This document shows, one piece after another, positions 43,001-54,000 of a DNA stretch of 64,000 bases. The position numbers were made by a program, and so were the translations under genes. Positions within the stretch are counted from its first letter, which is position 1, and each line of letters opens with the position of its first letter. Source of the stretch: Heterotrichella gracilis (lineage: Eukaryota > Sar > Xanthophyceae > Tribonematales > Xanthonemataceae); the NCBI GenBank assembly GCA_032358255.1, contig JAULBX010014870.1, positions 1 to 64,000 of the forward strand, in the 5' to 3' direction. The notes beneath the pieces were generated by a model. That model made no database searches and was not told the origin of the DNA. It was given only the letters and a program-made list of their open reading frames with translations.

Positions 43001-45688
43001 CTGGCGACGCTCATGCCCGCAGCGCCCGACCGGGGGCGGGGCGCGGGCCCGCGCGCGCTCAGGCTGCGCTCCGCCCTGCGCCCCGCAGCGCGTGCGTGGG
43101 GGCGCAGGAGCTCCACCAGTTGCCCTGCGCTGGGGCGGTTGTTGGGGTCCTTGTCCAGGCAGCGCCACACCAGGTCGTCGATCTCGCGGGAGCACTCCTC
43201 GGGGATCCTGCAGGGCAATACGATGGTCAAGGGTTAAGGGTTTTCAGGCAGTGCCCGTCGACCCTGGCCAGGGTTGAGTTGCCCACACATCCCAAAGAAG
43301 GCATTGGTGGCGCCAAGGCACAGCAGTGCACTGCTGGTGCAGGGCGCCCTGTTTAGATGGATACAGCAACATGGCGTCGGTGAGAACACTACATGGGGGC
43401 AGTTCAGCAATTTTGCCATTGTGGTTCAAGGGTTAGGGTTTAGGGTTGAGCAGCGTACATGAGGTGGCGCAGGCGGCCACGGATGGGCAGCTGCCCCGTG
43501 ATGATCTCCCACAGGATGACGCCAAAGCTGTACACATCCACCTTCTCGTCGCACTTGGAGTTGTCAAAGAGCTCTGGGTGGGAGCAGGGGGAGGAGTTAG
43601 GGTTGAGCAGGCACAAGGGCATGGCGAATCATACCTAGAGTTGACAAACATGACAAGCACAGGTGCAAGATTGACTGCTAATCCGGCTGTATTGCTGGAA
43701 TGCATATACTTAGCCAACTAACTAACTAACAGTTACAGGCGCCAGCAGCGCACCTGGCGCCATGTAGTTGAAGGTGCCAAACACCCCCGTGATCATGGTC
43801 TCCTTGGCCACCTTGGCCAGGCCCACGTCTGCCAGCTTGGCTTGCAGCGCGGCCGACAGCAGGATATTGGAGGACTTGATGTCAAAGTGGATGACGTTCC
43901 GGCTGTGCAGGAAGTGCAGGCCAAGGGCAGTCTCGTACGCAATCTTCTTGCCCCTGCAGCAGCACCTGGTCAGACATGTGAGGAGATTGACGCTGCCCAG
44001 CGTACTTTGGGCAGTACCTGATTGATCAATCTTGGGCCCCGCACCCACCAAGGCAAAGTTCCACCACCCAACAGCACAACCACCAAACGGCACCACATCC
44101 TGTCCAACATCTCACCGTTCCTCGCCCAGGAACAAGCGTACAAGCTCCCAGGTTGCAAACCCTAAACCCTAACACAGGGTCTAGCACCTACCGTTTTTCA
44201 AAGTCACCAACTCTGACCACCAGCACCACAAAGAGACAACCCCTAAACCCTACGCCCTAGACCCTACCATTTCTCCCAAATTGGGACCCTAAAACCCTAA
44301 CACAGGGTCTATAGCACCTACCGTTTCTCCCAGGTCACCAGCTCCGACTCCAATGCTGACCTCAGGTCACCGCCAGCCATCAGCTCTGTCACCAGCATGA
44401 GCTGGTTGGCCACCACGTCCACGCACACGCCCAGAAACTGCACGATGTAAGGGCTCTGCATGTGGCGCAGGAGGGCAATCTCCCGTATCAGGTGCTGCGT
44501 GGCTGTGTTGGATGTGCCTTTGACGATCTTGACAGCAACAGGCAAGGCGCCGTTCATCAGCCCCCGGTACACCTGCACCACCACAAAGGGGTTTTAGAGG
44601 GTGGCTGCAAGGTGCCCAGATCCTCTGCACTGCTACTTTGAAGCAGGTGACCCTTGAACGCGGTGACTGCTGGGCAAGCAATATGATGAGCACAGTAGGT
44701 TTGCTACCCAGAAGTTGTCAAACCAAGGCGGAGCACCATTAGCAACACATCCTGCACAGGACAAGTGAACCGGGCAGTGCCCATCTCCCCCGCCACTTAC
44801 AAAGCCATACGCTCCCTCGCCAAGTACGTTGTCCCTGCCATCTAGCGTCCTGGTAATCTCAATGTCACCCGCACTCAACACGCCATTCTTCCACTGCAGG
44901 TCAGTGGCCATGCTGTCCAAAGCCTCCTGCAGGGTCATCCTCCCGGACCCAGAGTTGTTGCTCTTGTGGGAGTCGTTCTCCCGTTGCCCGGACCGGTTCT
45001 GTCCCTGTTTGGCCTGTTCTGACACTGTTTGGCCACTGTCAGGCGCCGCCTCCTGGCGAGTCATGCCAGGCGTATCAGTGCTGCCAGAGTGCTGCACGGT
45101 CTCGACAGGGGTCATGCGCTCCACAGAGAACCTCAGCAAGTCCACTGCTTGGAACGAGGTGCGCTTTGAGGTTGGGTTCCCATGGGCGGTGGCCTGGACA
45201 AAGGCAGAGTCAGACAGCCCTCTCTCCCCTGACCTATCACCAGTGGGCTGCTGACCAGAGTGAACAGCAGCTGGCCGGGGCTGCGAACCACTAGCAAGGC
45301 TGCCGCTGCCGCCACTGGCATCTGCTTGGCTGCTTCCTGTCTGGTCAGCAGGGGCGGCTGCAGGGACTGCATATTCACCAGAGGTATCCAGTGGCTGGTT
45401 GGCTGCAGCCTGAGACTGTTGAGGCTCAAACTGAGCTGCCCGCGCCGCTTCAAGCACGTCATCCGCAAAGGTGACGCTCCTGCGTTTTGTGAACTCCGCC
45501 CGGGGAGTGCTTTGCTGCCTGTTCCACCACACTGCTGCCAAAAGGCACAGCAGCAACGTGAGTAGGACGGCTGTGGTTGTCTGGAAAAAGGCTGCTTGAG
45601 CGTTCACCTCGCTGCTTGAAGTGAGTACAGCCCCCACCACACAAGCTGCGCTTGCACTGGCAAGGAACGCAAACTGCCACCTAGCCAT
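40002..45688 (-). CDS. Membrane-anchored TKL-type kinase fused to two truncated hemoglobin domains
   Basis: Ten exons (45688-44801, 44572-44322, 43953-43754, 43573-43459, 43207-42331, 41956-41804, 41509-41345, 41009-40809, 40574-40410, 40079-40002) join in frame to give 1030 residues. Two hydrophobic helices (about residues 4-24 and 35-56) are followed by a Ser/Gln-rich linker. The kinase domain (about 272-510) has GEGAYGF, AVK (Lys 311), [10 protein letters not shown] (Asp 404), ADVG in place of DFG (Asp 422), an APE rebuilt at a splice junction and [11 protein letters not shown]. About nine 13-residue repeats (consensus [13 protein letters not shown], residues about 611-731) come next. Then come two group-1 truncated hemoglobin domains, each in two exons, with [25 protein letters not shown] (first) or FGGPEKYKG (second) and proximal His 851 and His 973. 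Each globin is followed by an amphipathic ExMxxxxxxxADxFP helix. The globin exons have no in-frame ATG of their own, and the kinase exon ends in a consensus donor (CAG/GTAATG). Without that splice the kinase would stop eight codons later and the globins would be a separate gene. Confidence 0.75.
42470..42835 (-). repeat. Coding minisatellite, about nine 39-bp units
   Basis: A 39-bp unit, GC-rich and in frame, is repeated about nine times inside the fifth exon of the kinase-globin gene. It encodes 13-residue units of consensus [13 protein letters not shown]. Units 3-8 are close copies, and the outer ones (for example [13 protein letters not shown]) are decayed. Length variation between strains is expected. 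Confidence 0.9.
43640..43735 (+). repeat. Possible 3' end of a SINE related to the 30.7-31.0 kb copy
   Basis: The segment from about 43671 reads GCTAATCCGGCTG, then GCTGGAATGCATATACTTAG, and ends in AACT repeats. The SINE at 30707-31013 ends with GCTAACCTGGCTTCG, then GCTGGAAAGCAAATACTTAC and CTTA repeats. The ordered matches suggest a truncated or diverged relative. It lies in an intron of the kinase-globin gene. Confidence 0.4.
44158..44355. repeat. Duplicated exon-end/intron segment with telomere-like motifs
   Basis: The segment AACCCTAACACAGGGTCT, then AGCACCTACCG, at about 44165-44194 recurs at about 44296-44323. In the second place it spans the real donor of exon 2 and runs into the exon. 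The first copy, within the intron, continues with a diverged version of the exon end. CCCTAAA repeats flank both. Confidence 0.65.
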
Positions 45689-48038
45689 CTCAAGTGCCGG
45701 CCCTGTAACAAAGGTGATAGAAGGTTTCAGCTCTGTAAACCTCCACAAAAGAGTAGCCAGGTATAAGACAGTGAGACAAAGCTGTGAGCCATAACATGCC
45801 CTGAATATACGTACCTGCTGCGCCCCCTTTCTGCAAAGTTTGAGTGGGCTATCCCTAGCTTGTCAGCATCGTGTCATCCGCTGTCAAGGGTGAAGCTGGC
45901 GTAGTTTGCCCAGTGAAAGGTCAAGATATTCACCCAAACTCACAAGCCTGCATGACAAGGACAAAGTTGCTAGTTACTCTTGCTGCTGGCTGTGACTCTA
46001 GCCTAGGCAGTGCATGTATGGAACTCCATGGCCAAGAACGGGACAACCCCGGTACCAGGCTGGACGGCAACTGCAAATAGTCCAAGCTCAGAGATACGGT
46101 GTATGCTTAGGCACCTCGTTGCGGTAGATTCGCGCACGCAAATGCAAATCAGTGGTGGGCAGCTTGGGCCCTGTGGCGCCTCACCTGGCCACCCCACACC
46201 CCGGTCGCAAGGGTTTCAGCAGCGCATCTTTAACCCACAAACGGCCAGGACGACTTTGGGCGGAGGTTGACCCCGCATGCGCTTGGAAATAGGTTGGGTT
46301 CCTTGTGTGTTACTATGGATACAATTGGCCCCGGGAAAATAGGAACAGTCAAGACCTCATCACGTGGGCACTTTGGTGACGGTGCAAGCGAAAGTGCGCA
46401 GACCAAACTTCACTAACGCAGTGTGCTCAAGTACTGGGAACTGGAGACGCGTTCTGCATGGCGTAGGGCAACAACCTGTGTTCGCCTTGCTTTTAAAACG
46501 TTTTAACGCCGCACACCTGCCAAAACAGCTGTTCGGCTCGAGGGGAGTGAGTCGACTCGCAACCAAAGTGACGGCGTATGCTTGCAGTCCGGCAGCTTAA
46601 CCTTTGACACAACCAAACAAGCACACCTATCTACTCTTTTGACGGAAACACCGCAAAGTTCTGGCCGGCTTGTTATGTGGCCACTACTGAAAGCCTGCAG
46701 CCAAACTGCCCCAAGTGTGGATATATTACGTCATCTGGTACAGCAGGGGGAGGGCAATTACGTCGTCTGGTACAGGTGGATCTCACTGAGGGTTTTTAGG
46801 CCCCAGGCAAGGGTCAGGGGTTCCTGCCAGGCAAGTCATTTTGAACACGTATGGCTCCTAACGTCGCCCTCCCCAACTTCCTTAGAGGTTGGATAAGCGT
46901 TGTGACTAGATAGGGGAGACTAGGTAGCAATGCTAGGTGGGGAGGCCCCGCCCAGTTTGGGGTCAGAAGTGGTGTGCACAGCGGTGCCCGCGGTGCCAGC
47001 GGTGCTTGGCAAGTAGCTGTGTAGCTTCGACTGCGGAGTTTGGGTTTCGTCTTCCGTTACCGCAGTGTGAAAGTTGGCACGTTTCACGACCAGATGCCAT
47101 CTAAGATGGGCGGGGAGGGGGGTGTGGGGGGGGGTGAGGCGTAGCCGGGGGGTCCCCCCATCTTCGTACCTCGTCGACAGTCAGTTGGGTAGATCTGTGC
47201 GGTGGCAAACTAGCTTACGGCGAACTAGCTTACGGCTATAAATACTCTTTCGTTCCGCAGAAGTATCAGCGTTGGAAGGTTTCAAGCTTTGAAACATGCG
47301 TTTGATGTGAACCGTCCGTGTGCACGTGTTCCGACCTGTTTGGCATCGCATGCCATGGGCGGGGAGGGGTGTGTGTGGGCGGGGTGAGGCGTAGCCGGGG
47401 CCCACCCCACTGTACTGTATGTAAGGTTCGAACGATTTGCCAACGCTTCAACGTTGAACGTTTGCCAACGAGCAAGCTTTAAAGCAAGCTTCAAGGTTGG
47501 CGGCAAAAGTGGCTCCACGCTGGCTCCACGTTGGCAGTACATTTGGGAAACCCTCGTTGAGAGAAACCCTTCGGGAAGAAAGCGCGGGAAGTCCACAGAC
47601 ATTTCTCTATATGCACAAGCACAACTCCCGTAGGGCTGGAAGTTGGGGACAAACCCACTTGCTTTCCCACTTGAAATGACCACCACCACTTGGCTAAGCT
47701 TGTCGAGTCGACATAGGGTACTGACGAGGTCTGACAAACTTGGGGGTGAACTGTTACAGCGTGTCAATTCTGGAGGGGGAAACAGTATGATGCCAATTAT
47801 ACCTTGCCGGACCTTCCAGCGTGATTTGGGCTTGCAATCTTTGGTGCAAAGTCATGACCAGCGTAAGCAGCCCATTAAATTCTGGCGTCAAGATGACAAC
47901 AACGCAGCACTGGTGTCACAAATGCAAGCGGCAGGCGCAGCCCATAGGAAACAGTGCTCCACTGTGACAGCCAACAAAAACGTAGTGCAGCACATGCAGC
48001 TGCTCATTTTGTAGGTTCTAATGATCACTATCTGGTGT
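45689..48038. other. Intergenic region, 2.35 kb, with G-rich direct repeats
   Basis: This spacer carries the promoter of the kinase-globin gene and the 3' UTR of the EH-domain gene, both on the minus strand. Several open frames were examined and none shows family similarity. Repeats at 47100-47412 are listed separately. Confidence 0.5.
47100..47412. repeat. Two-copy G-rich repeat and short tandem repeat
   Basis: A block GGGCGGGGAGGGG, then GTGTG and G runs, then GGTGAGGCGTAGCCGGGG, occurs at about 47110-47150 and again at about 47357-47400. Between them the 16-mer containing AACTAGCTTACGGC is repeated in tandem at about 47208-47238. The G runs have quadruplex-forming potential on the plus strand. 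Confidence 0.6.
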
Positions 48039-51000
48039 TCATGATGCAGATCCTTCATGCAATGCAATCTCCATGTCACCCGGGGTCAGCCGCTTCTGGC
48101 GGCGCAGTGTCACGTCCAAGGGCTTCTGGAAGAGTGGCACTGTGATTGGGCCCGTGCGGATGGTTGGAATTGCGCCTGTGTAGTTCATCATGTCCACGAT
48201 GGGTAGATATGCCCAGGCCAGCAGCGACAGCTTCTTCTCCTTGGCCTTCCAGTGCTTCACCTCCAGGAACAGCACCGAGTCTGCACAGGGACACACGCAC
48301 GCAACAATCAGCCTATGCCCCGATAGGTAGAGAGTACTGGAATTTCACTCAAGTCAATCGGCATAAAATGCTCACCGCACTTTGTGAGAATTACAACTCC
48401 CAAGCGGTTCCCACTCCCAGGGAGGCAGGGAAGAGCAACACGCACCCACTTGCAAAGATTGAGTAAAACCCTAAACCCTAACCCATGCGCATGCTGCTGG
48501 TGTGGCAGTGTACCTCGAGCTATGCCAGCGGCAGGCGTCCGGAACTTGGTGAACTGGTCCGTAAACAGGATGGTGCCCGTGTTGCGGTTGAAGCTGCCAG
48601 GTGGCGTGTCCTGAGGGGGCTCCACCAGGGAGCCAGTCTTGGACTTGAGTGTGAGGATGACAAACGGCCGGTCCAGTGGCTTCCTGTAGCCGGTGGAGCA
48701 GCTCTTGACCTCAATGGCAAGGTACTTCCAGTCTGTGGTGGAGGAGGAAGGGAAGGGGGGGTGTCTTGGCAGTGCGCAGCAGTAACAGGGGTTGCAGGTT
48801 TGCAGGAGCGTGAAGATGTCATTTTTGACAATTTAATGCTACGGCCGGCTAGGAAACCAAAGCATCGCGATTGAGGTTGTGTTAAACAATGCACAACCAC
48901 AAAGAAACGCTTTGCTGCTGGTGGCTTACCTTGCATGCTAGGGTTCTGCGACGTGCCCGTTACCCCTTGTGTGTCCTGGCCGTTACCCCGCGCCAGGCCT
49001 TGCGACTCCAGCCAGTCATATGCTTTGACTAGGTCAATGCCATTGGCCTCCAGTGCTTGCTGCACATGCCACACAACATCACTTGTAAGTCTGCTACATG
49101 GCTATATTTGGACAGCAACGCATGGTGGATGCCTACATGACTCATGTGTTGTCTGCTTGCAATCCGCCCTGCGTCACCACTACATATCATGCCGCAGACC
49201 TCTTAAGCAATCCAACCACAGCAGCGCTACAGGTCCCACGACACATGGCCACCAAGCACACTTGTAATCGCCAAGCCCCGTGTGCCTCGTCCTGTGCAAC
49301 AGTAACTGCTTGCTGCGTGTATCAAGTGACACTGCAAGACCACCCGCAACTCAGTAACACCATGCATGCCACCTACCTTGGCCAGATCCTCAGATATGCC
49401 CAGCAGCTGCAGCTCGCGAATGGCCGACTCCAGCTCAGCCGTTTCCAGCGAGGGCATGGCCAGCCTGGCGCCGCTTGCTGACACGATCACCACCCCCTCT
49501 GGTATGTCGCCGATGAGGTAGCGCGCATCCTCCCGCGTCAGGCAGGGCGGCAGGGGCACCGCCTTGGTGGCGTGGCGCAGCAGGCAGATGAACACAGCAA
49601 GCTCCTGCGGCACCAGATAAAACAGAATTGGTGTAAGAACATTATTGTTTATATCATTATTGATGGTTTTTGTGTGTAACACATGATAAAATGACAGCAT
49701 GCAATGTATTCCATTTCATTCAATACAGTATTTAGACAAATCACTTATAGTTAGTTAAAAAGGTGCGCTGCAATGTGCCAGACGGCGCTTATACTATCAA
49801 GCTTGTGGGCAGGAACGTGGTGTGCATGTTCCTGGCCAGGGTGTGGCCATGCAACAAGTGCCGCTCCATGTCCATTGAGTTAGCTAGTGCCCTCTCATTT
49901 GAAATACGCAGCCATGGTAGGGTGACAACGGGTACATGACACCCCCCGGAGTGGTAAGCATCTTCTCTGAGATGATGCGGGGGCAGTTACCCCTCCTCAG
50001 ACTCCTTAACCCATACACACTCGTGCCACCACTGGCAACGCCGTCATGGAAACCTGACTACGGGAATGTGCCTAAGTGAGGGTTGACACATGTGGCTGAA
50101 TAGTGGGCCTACAGCCTAGGCACTTACGCAGCACACACATACACCCACCTCCTGGTTGAGCAGCTCATCCTGGTCTATGTCACTGAGGGCAAACAGGTGG
50201 TCTTGCACAGGCAGCGACACGGCCTCAGCGCACAGCTGGCGGGCAAATGGCTTGGCCACGCCCCCGCTCAAATTGTAGCCCTGCACAGGATGAGGCACAT
50301 GTGTGGATGGGGTCCACCTTGTAGGTGCGCTGGGTGGCTGTGAAAATTTGCAAGCACATGCGTTGCAATGTCGCACACATGTATAAGGCATGCAGGAAGA
50401 AAAAACCCTTCCTCCTGGAGGAAAGCCATGCTGATGCCACAAGGAAACATTTAGCACCATGTGCAGGAAAGGAGGGCTCAGGCACAGCTGCCATGTGTGC
50501 CGCAGGGTCTGGGCTCGCACCTTGCTGATGTACACTGCGCTGATGTCCCGCCGGTCCTTGGGCGACAGAGGGCTGAATACGGTGGTGTCTGCAGCAACAC
50601 ACAAGTAAGCTCAGTTGCCCTGGCCCCCACAATCCCACCCGGTCATTGAGAGATAGGTATACGGTGCGCTATAGAATTTGAACAAGGTGTGCCAGAGCTG
50701 GGTATGGCACCCTGTGCAAGGGTGCAACCTGCCAATCTGACGGCACCACATGAATAAAATAAACTGAACAATCCATCCTTGCAACCGTATAGCTGGTGGT
50801 CACAATTGCACTGTGCGGTGCTGTCAAGATCTGGTTCACAAGGACAATGCCACTGCCAATGGAATACAGTGTCAAACACATGGTAGGGACACGCAAAGCA
50901 ACCACCAGTCCTTAATCTCCATTACGCAGTCCCTACTTCAACCAATGGCCTCGTATGCATGTGGTCATAAAGAAAAATCAAGCCAAATACATGGGAACCG

Positions 51001-54000
51001 CACCGATGGTCAGCTCCACCCTGGGCTCGGTGATTGGGTCCGTCAGCTGCACAGGCGCAGCGCCATTGGCCTCCACGCCACTGTCCATCTCCGGGGAGCC
51101 CATGGCTGCGATCGCCGCGCCACCCCGGGTCGCATCCAATGGCTGCGCTTCCGGTGCGCCTGGAGCACCGGCATCAAAGCTGGTCCATCCAGGTGGTGAG
51201 GATGGCTGTGGCGCAGCTGCAGTGGGCGAAGCGCCCTGCGCACCAGCCGCTGTCGCCGCGCCAACAACCCCCACCACTGCACCCGCGGCTACAGCATCCC
51301 TGGTGGAGAAGCCATTTGAGGCAGCAGGGGTAGCCTCCTCGCCCTCAGCAAACGATGTCCATCCTGGTTGCACCTCCGGCTCGGTCTGCTGGCTGTTGAA
51401 TTTTTCCAGTGCAGCGTCCAGCAGCGCGTCATCGTCATCGCCAGTCCCCTCGCCCAGGTGCATGGATGCGCGCTCTGCCGACTGCCGCCGCCCCTCAGCC
51501 TGTGCGTCCACCCATGCTGTGGTTGCGGCTGTGACAGGCATGCTGACCTCCTCGCCCTCTAGCTCGACCGGCTCTGCACCCTCCTCCTCCCCAAATCCAG
51601 CCCAGCCGCGCGAATCTGCCACTGCTGCATCAGGAACCGCAGCTGAGGCAGCTGAGGCGTCACCAAATGCATAGGAACCCTCGTCCTCGTACTGGGCAAT
51701 GAACACTTTAGCTACATCCTCCTCTGCCTGTGGCGCTTCTGCAACACCTGGCAGTGCTGATTCCTCTGCCGGCGGCTCAGGTTGGTACTCAGGTGCCGCC
51801 TCCACAGCCACTTCCTCTGCCGCTGCCAGATCAGTACCAGGCTCCTCTTCCTGTGCAGGAAATGACAAATTTGCACTCAATTTGGGTGGGTTGCAGATAG
51901 CATATGCATGCATACCACAGTGCATGCACACAGGATGTGAAGTTACATGCATTCCAGTAATACAGCCAAATCAGCATGCATGCAGTAATGCAGTGTCCCT
52001 TGTGCTTTGGGGGGCACTCACTTGCACCGGGGCTGGTGCGATGACATCATCCTCGTCAGCAACGGCAGCATCCTCTGCAGCGATGACCTCATATTCATCA
52101 GCTGCATCGGCTGCATCTTGGGCCACCGGTGCAGGCGCAAGCTCCACCTCTGCCTCTGCTTCAGGCTCAGCCTCATCCCCCGCTGCATCCAAAGCAGGCT
52201 CCTCGGCATGGAGAGCCCTGTCAGCCTCAACACCTGCCGCGCCCACCACGTTTGCACTGGCTGGAACCTCCGCAAATGCAGCTGGCTCTGCAGCAGGCAC
52301 CGCTTCCTGGGCAGCAGTAGTGTCAGCTGGGAGGTCATCGGGGACGCCCTTTGCAGCGCTGCCGCCTGCCAGCGCCGCTATACCAGTACCAACCGCCGCT
52401 GCACCAGTGCCAACCGCCGCTGCCAACGCAGCCAGGGAGCCGACGCCAAACCCGCCCTTGCTCTGCCCCTCATCTTGGTCAGGCTCCGCGAAAGAGGTCC
52501 ATTCTGCAGGCGCTGCAACTGGCTCAGGCTCGGGCGCCGGCTCAGCGAATGTGGTCCAGTGGGTGGTTGCTGTGTCCTCTGGAGGCTGGATGGCGGATGG
52601 CGCTTCCTCTGGCTCTGAAAAGGTGGTCCACGCAGCAGCGGTGCCAACCACTGCCGCAGCCCCAACAGCCGCCACAGTCCCCACAGCGGCCCCAGTGGCA
52701 GCAACTGCCCCCACAGCCACAGCCCCCGCCGCAGCAACTGCAGCGGTGCTAGCCACTGAGTGCCCCTCCTTGGCGTCCTCCGCAGAGGCTGCATCGCCAA
52801 ACTCCGAAGCCACTGGGGTGGGGAATGGTGCATTGGTGACTTCTTCTGATTCCACATTGCTGTCCTGCGCGCCGGCAATGGGCGCTGAAGCTGCAGCTGC
52901 TGGTGACTCATTGCTGAAGGTGGTCCACGTCGGCTGTACAGGTGGGGTATCCTGTACCTCGCTGTAATCTGCAGAGGGTGGCGCATCCTCCACAGGCTCC
53001 TCATCCTCCACCACATGCTCCTCCAAGTGATCCTCGGGCACAGCTGATGCAGCTGCCAGGACTGCCGCTGGCCCCTCGTTGAAAGTGGTCCACGCTGACT
53101 GGGTGGGTGGCTCATCAGGTGGGGATGGCGTGTCTGCCACCACCTCCCGGGGTGCGGCCACAGCATCAGCTGCAGGGACTGTGGGCACAATGGTTGTTGC
53201 AGCAGCATCCTCCGCCGGTTCCTGCGCACTGCCGCTGTCTGCCACCACCTCGCCGCCACCATCCTCATCCCCAGCATCGTCACCATCCTGCAATGGGCCA
53301 GCAATGGCACTCAGCATGCTTGCACCTTGGCGTAGGCATGCACCCCGTCCACAAATCCGCCAGTGCAGACTGCCAGATGCACAGCCATGCACAGTCACTG
53401 ACCCAGCACACCGCACACCGCATGCAAATCCGCCAGCGAGCGCATAACGTGCCGCATTGACAATTCCACCGCCCCGGCCCTGCTCCTACCCTCCGCACCC
53501 ACCCCTTTCCCCCCACGCGCACCTGCATTTCCTCCAGCTGCGCCTGCACCACCAGCAGCTGCTCCACCTGCGCCTGCACCGCAGCCAGCGACCCGGCCCT
53601 GTCGCGGTACTTACGGCTGCTGGACAGCAGGGTCTGCAGCCGCGCCAGCTCAGCGCTCACATTCTTGGCAAGCACCTGCAGCAGCAAGAGGCCAGCGCAG
53701 ATGGTTTAGGGTTTGAACACGCTGACACGTGGCACCCGGCATCGCCATGCTTTGGTGAACATGAGGTCTATACGGCAAGGGTGGCGGAGGGAAAGAGTGG
53801 CCAGCAGATACATGGCACTTGCCACTAATGGTGGTATTACCATGCATTTGTAAATTGTGATGGTGGCATGACGATGGCGTTATGCAAAACCACTAGCCAA
53901 TCATCTACATGCGGTCCGTCATGCTGGACACACACAGCGCCATGTCTCCTTCTGCACAACCGCATGGCTCAACTAAGGGTAATCAGCCTCACTTCGACTT

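Noticed and set aside
47282-47767. A 161-codon minus-strand open frame downstream of the EH-adaptor gene
   Set aside because: It spans the G-rich repeats, has no domain similarity and its composition follows the repeats.
51699-52967. A 422-codon open frame on the plus strand, Ala/Ser-rich
   Set aside because: It is the antisense shadow of the GC- and repeat-rich EH-adaptor exons, crosses a real intron and has no domain similarity.
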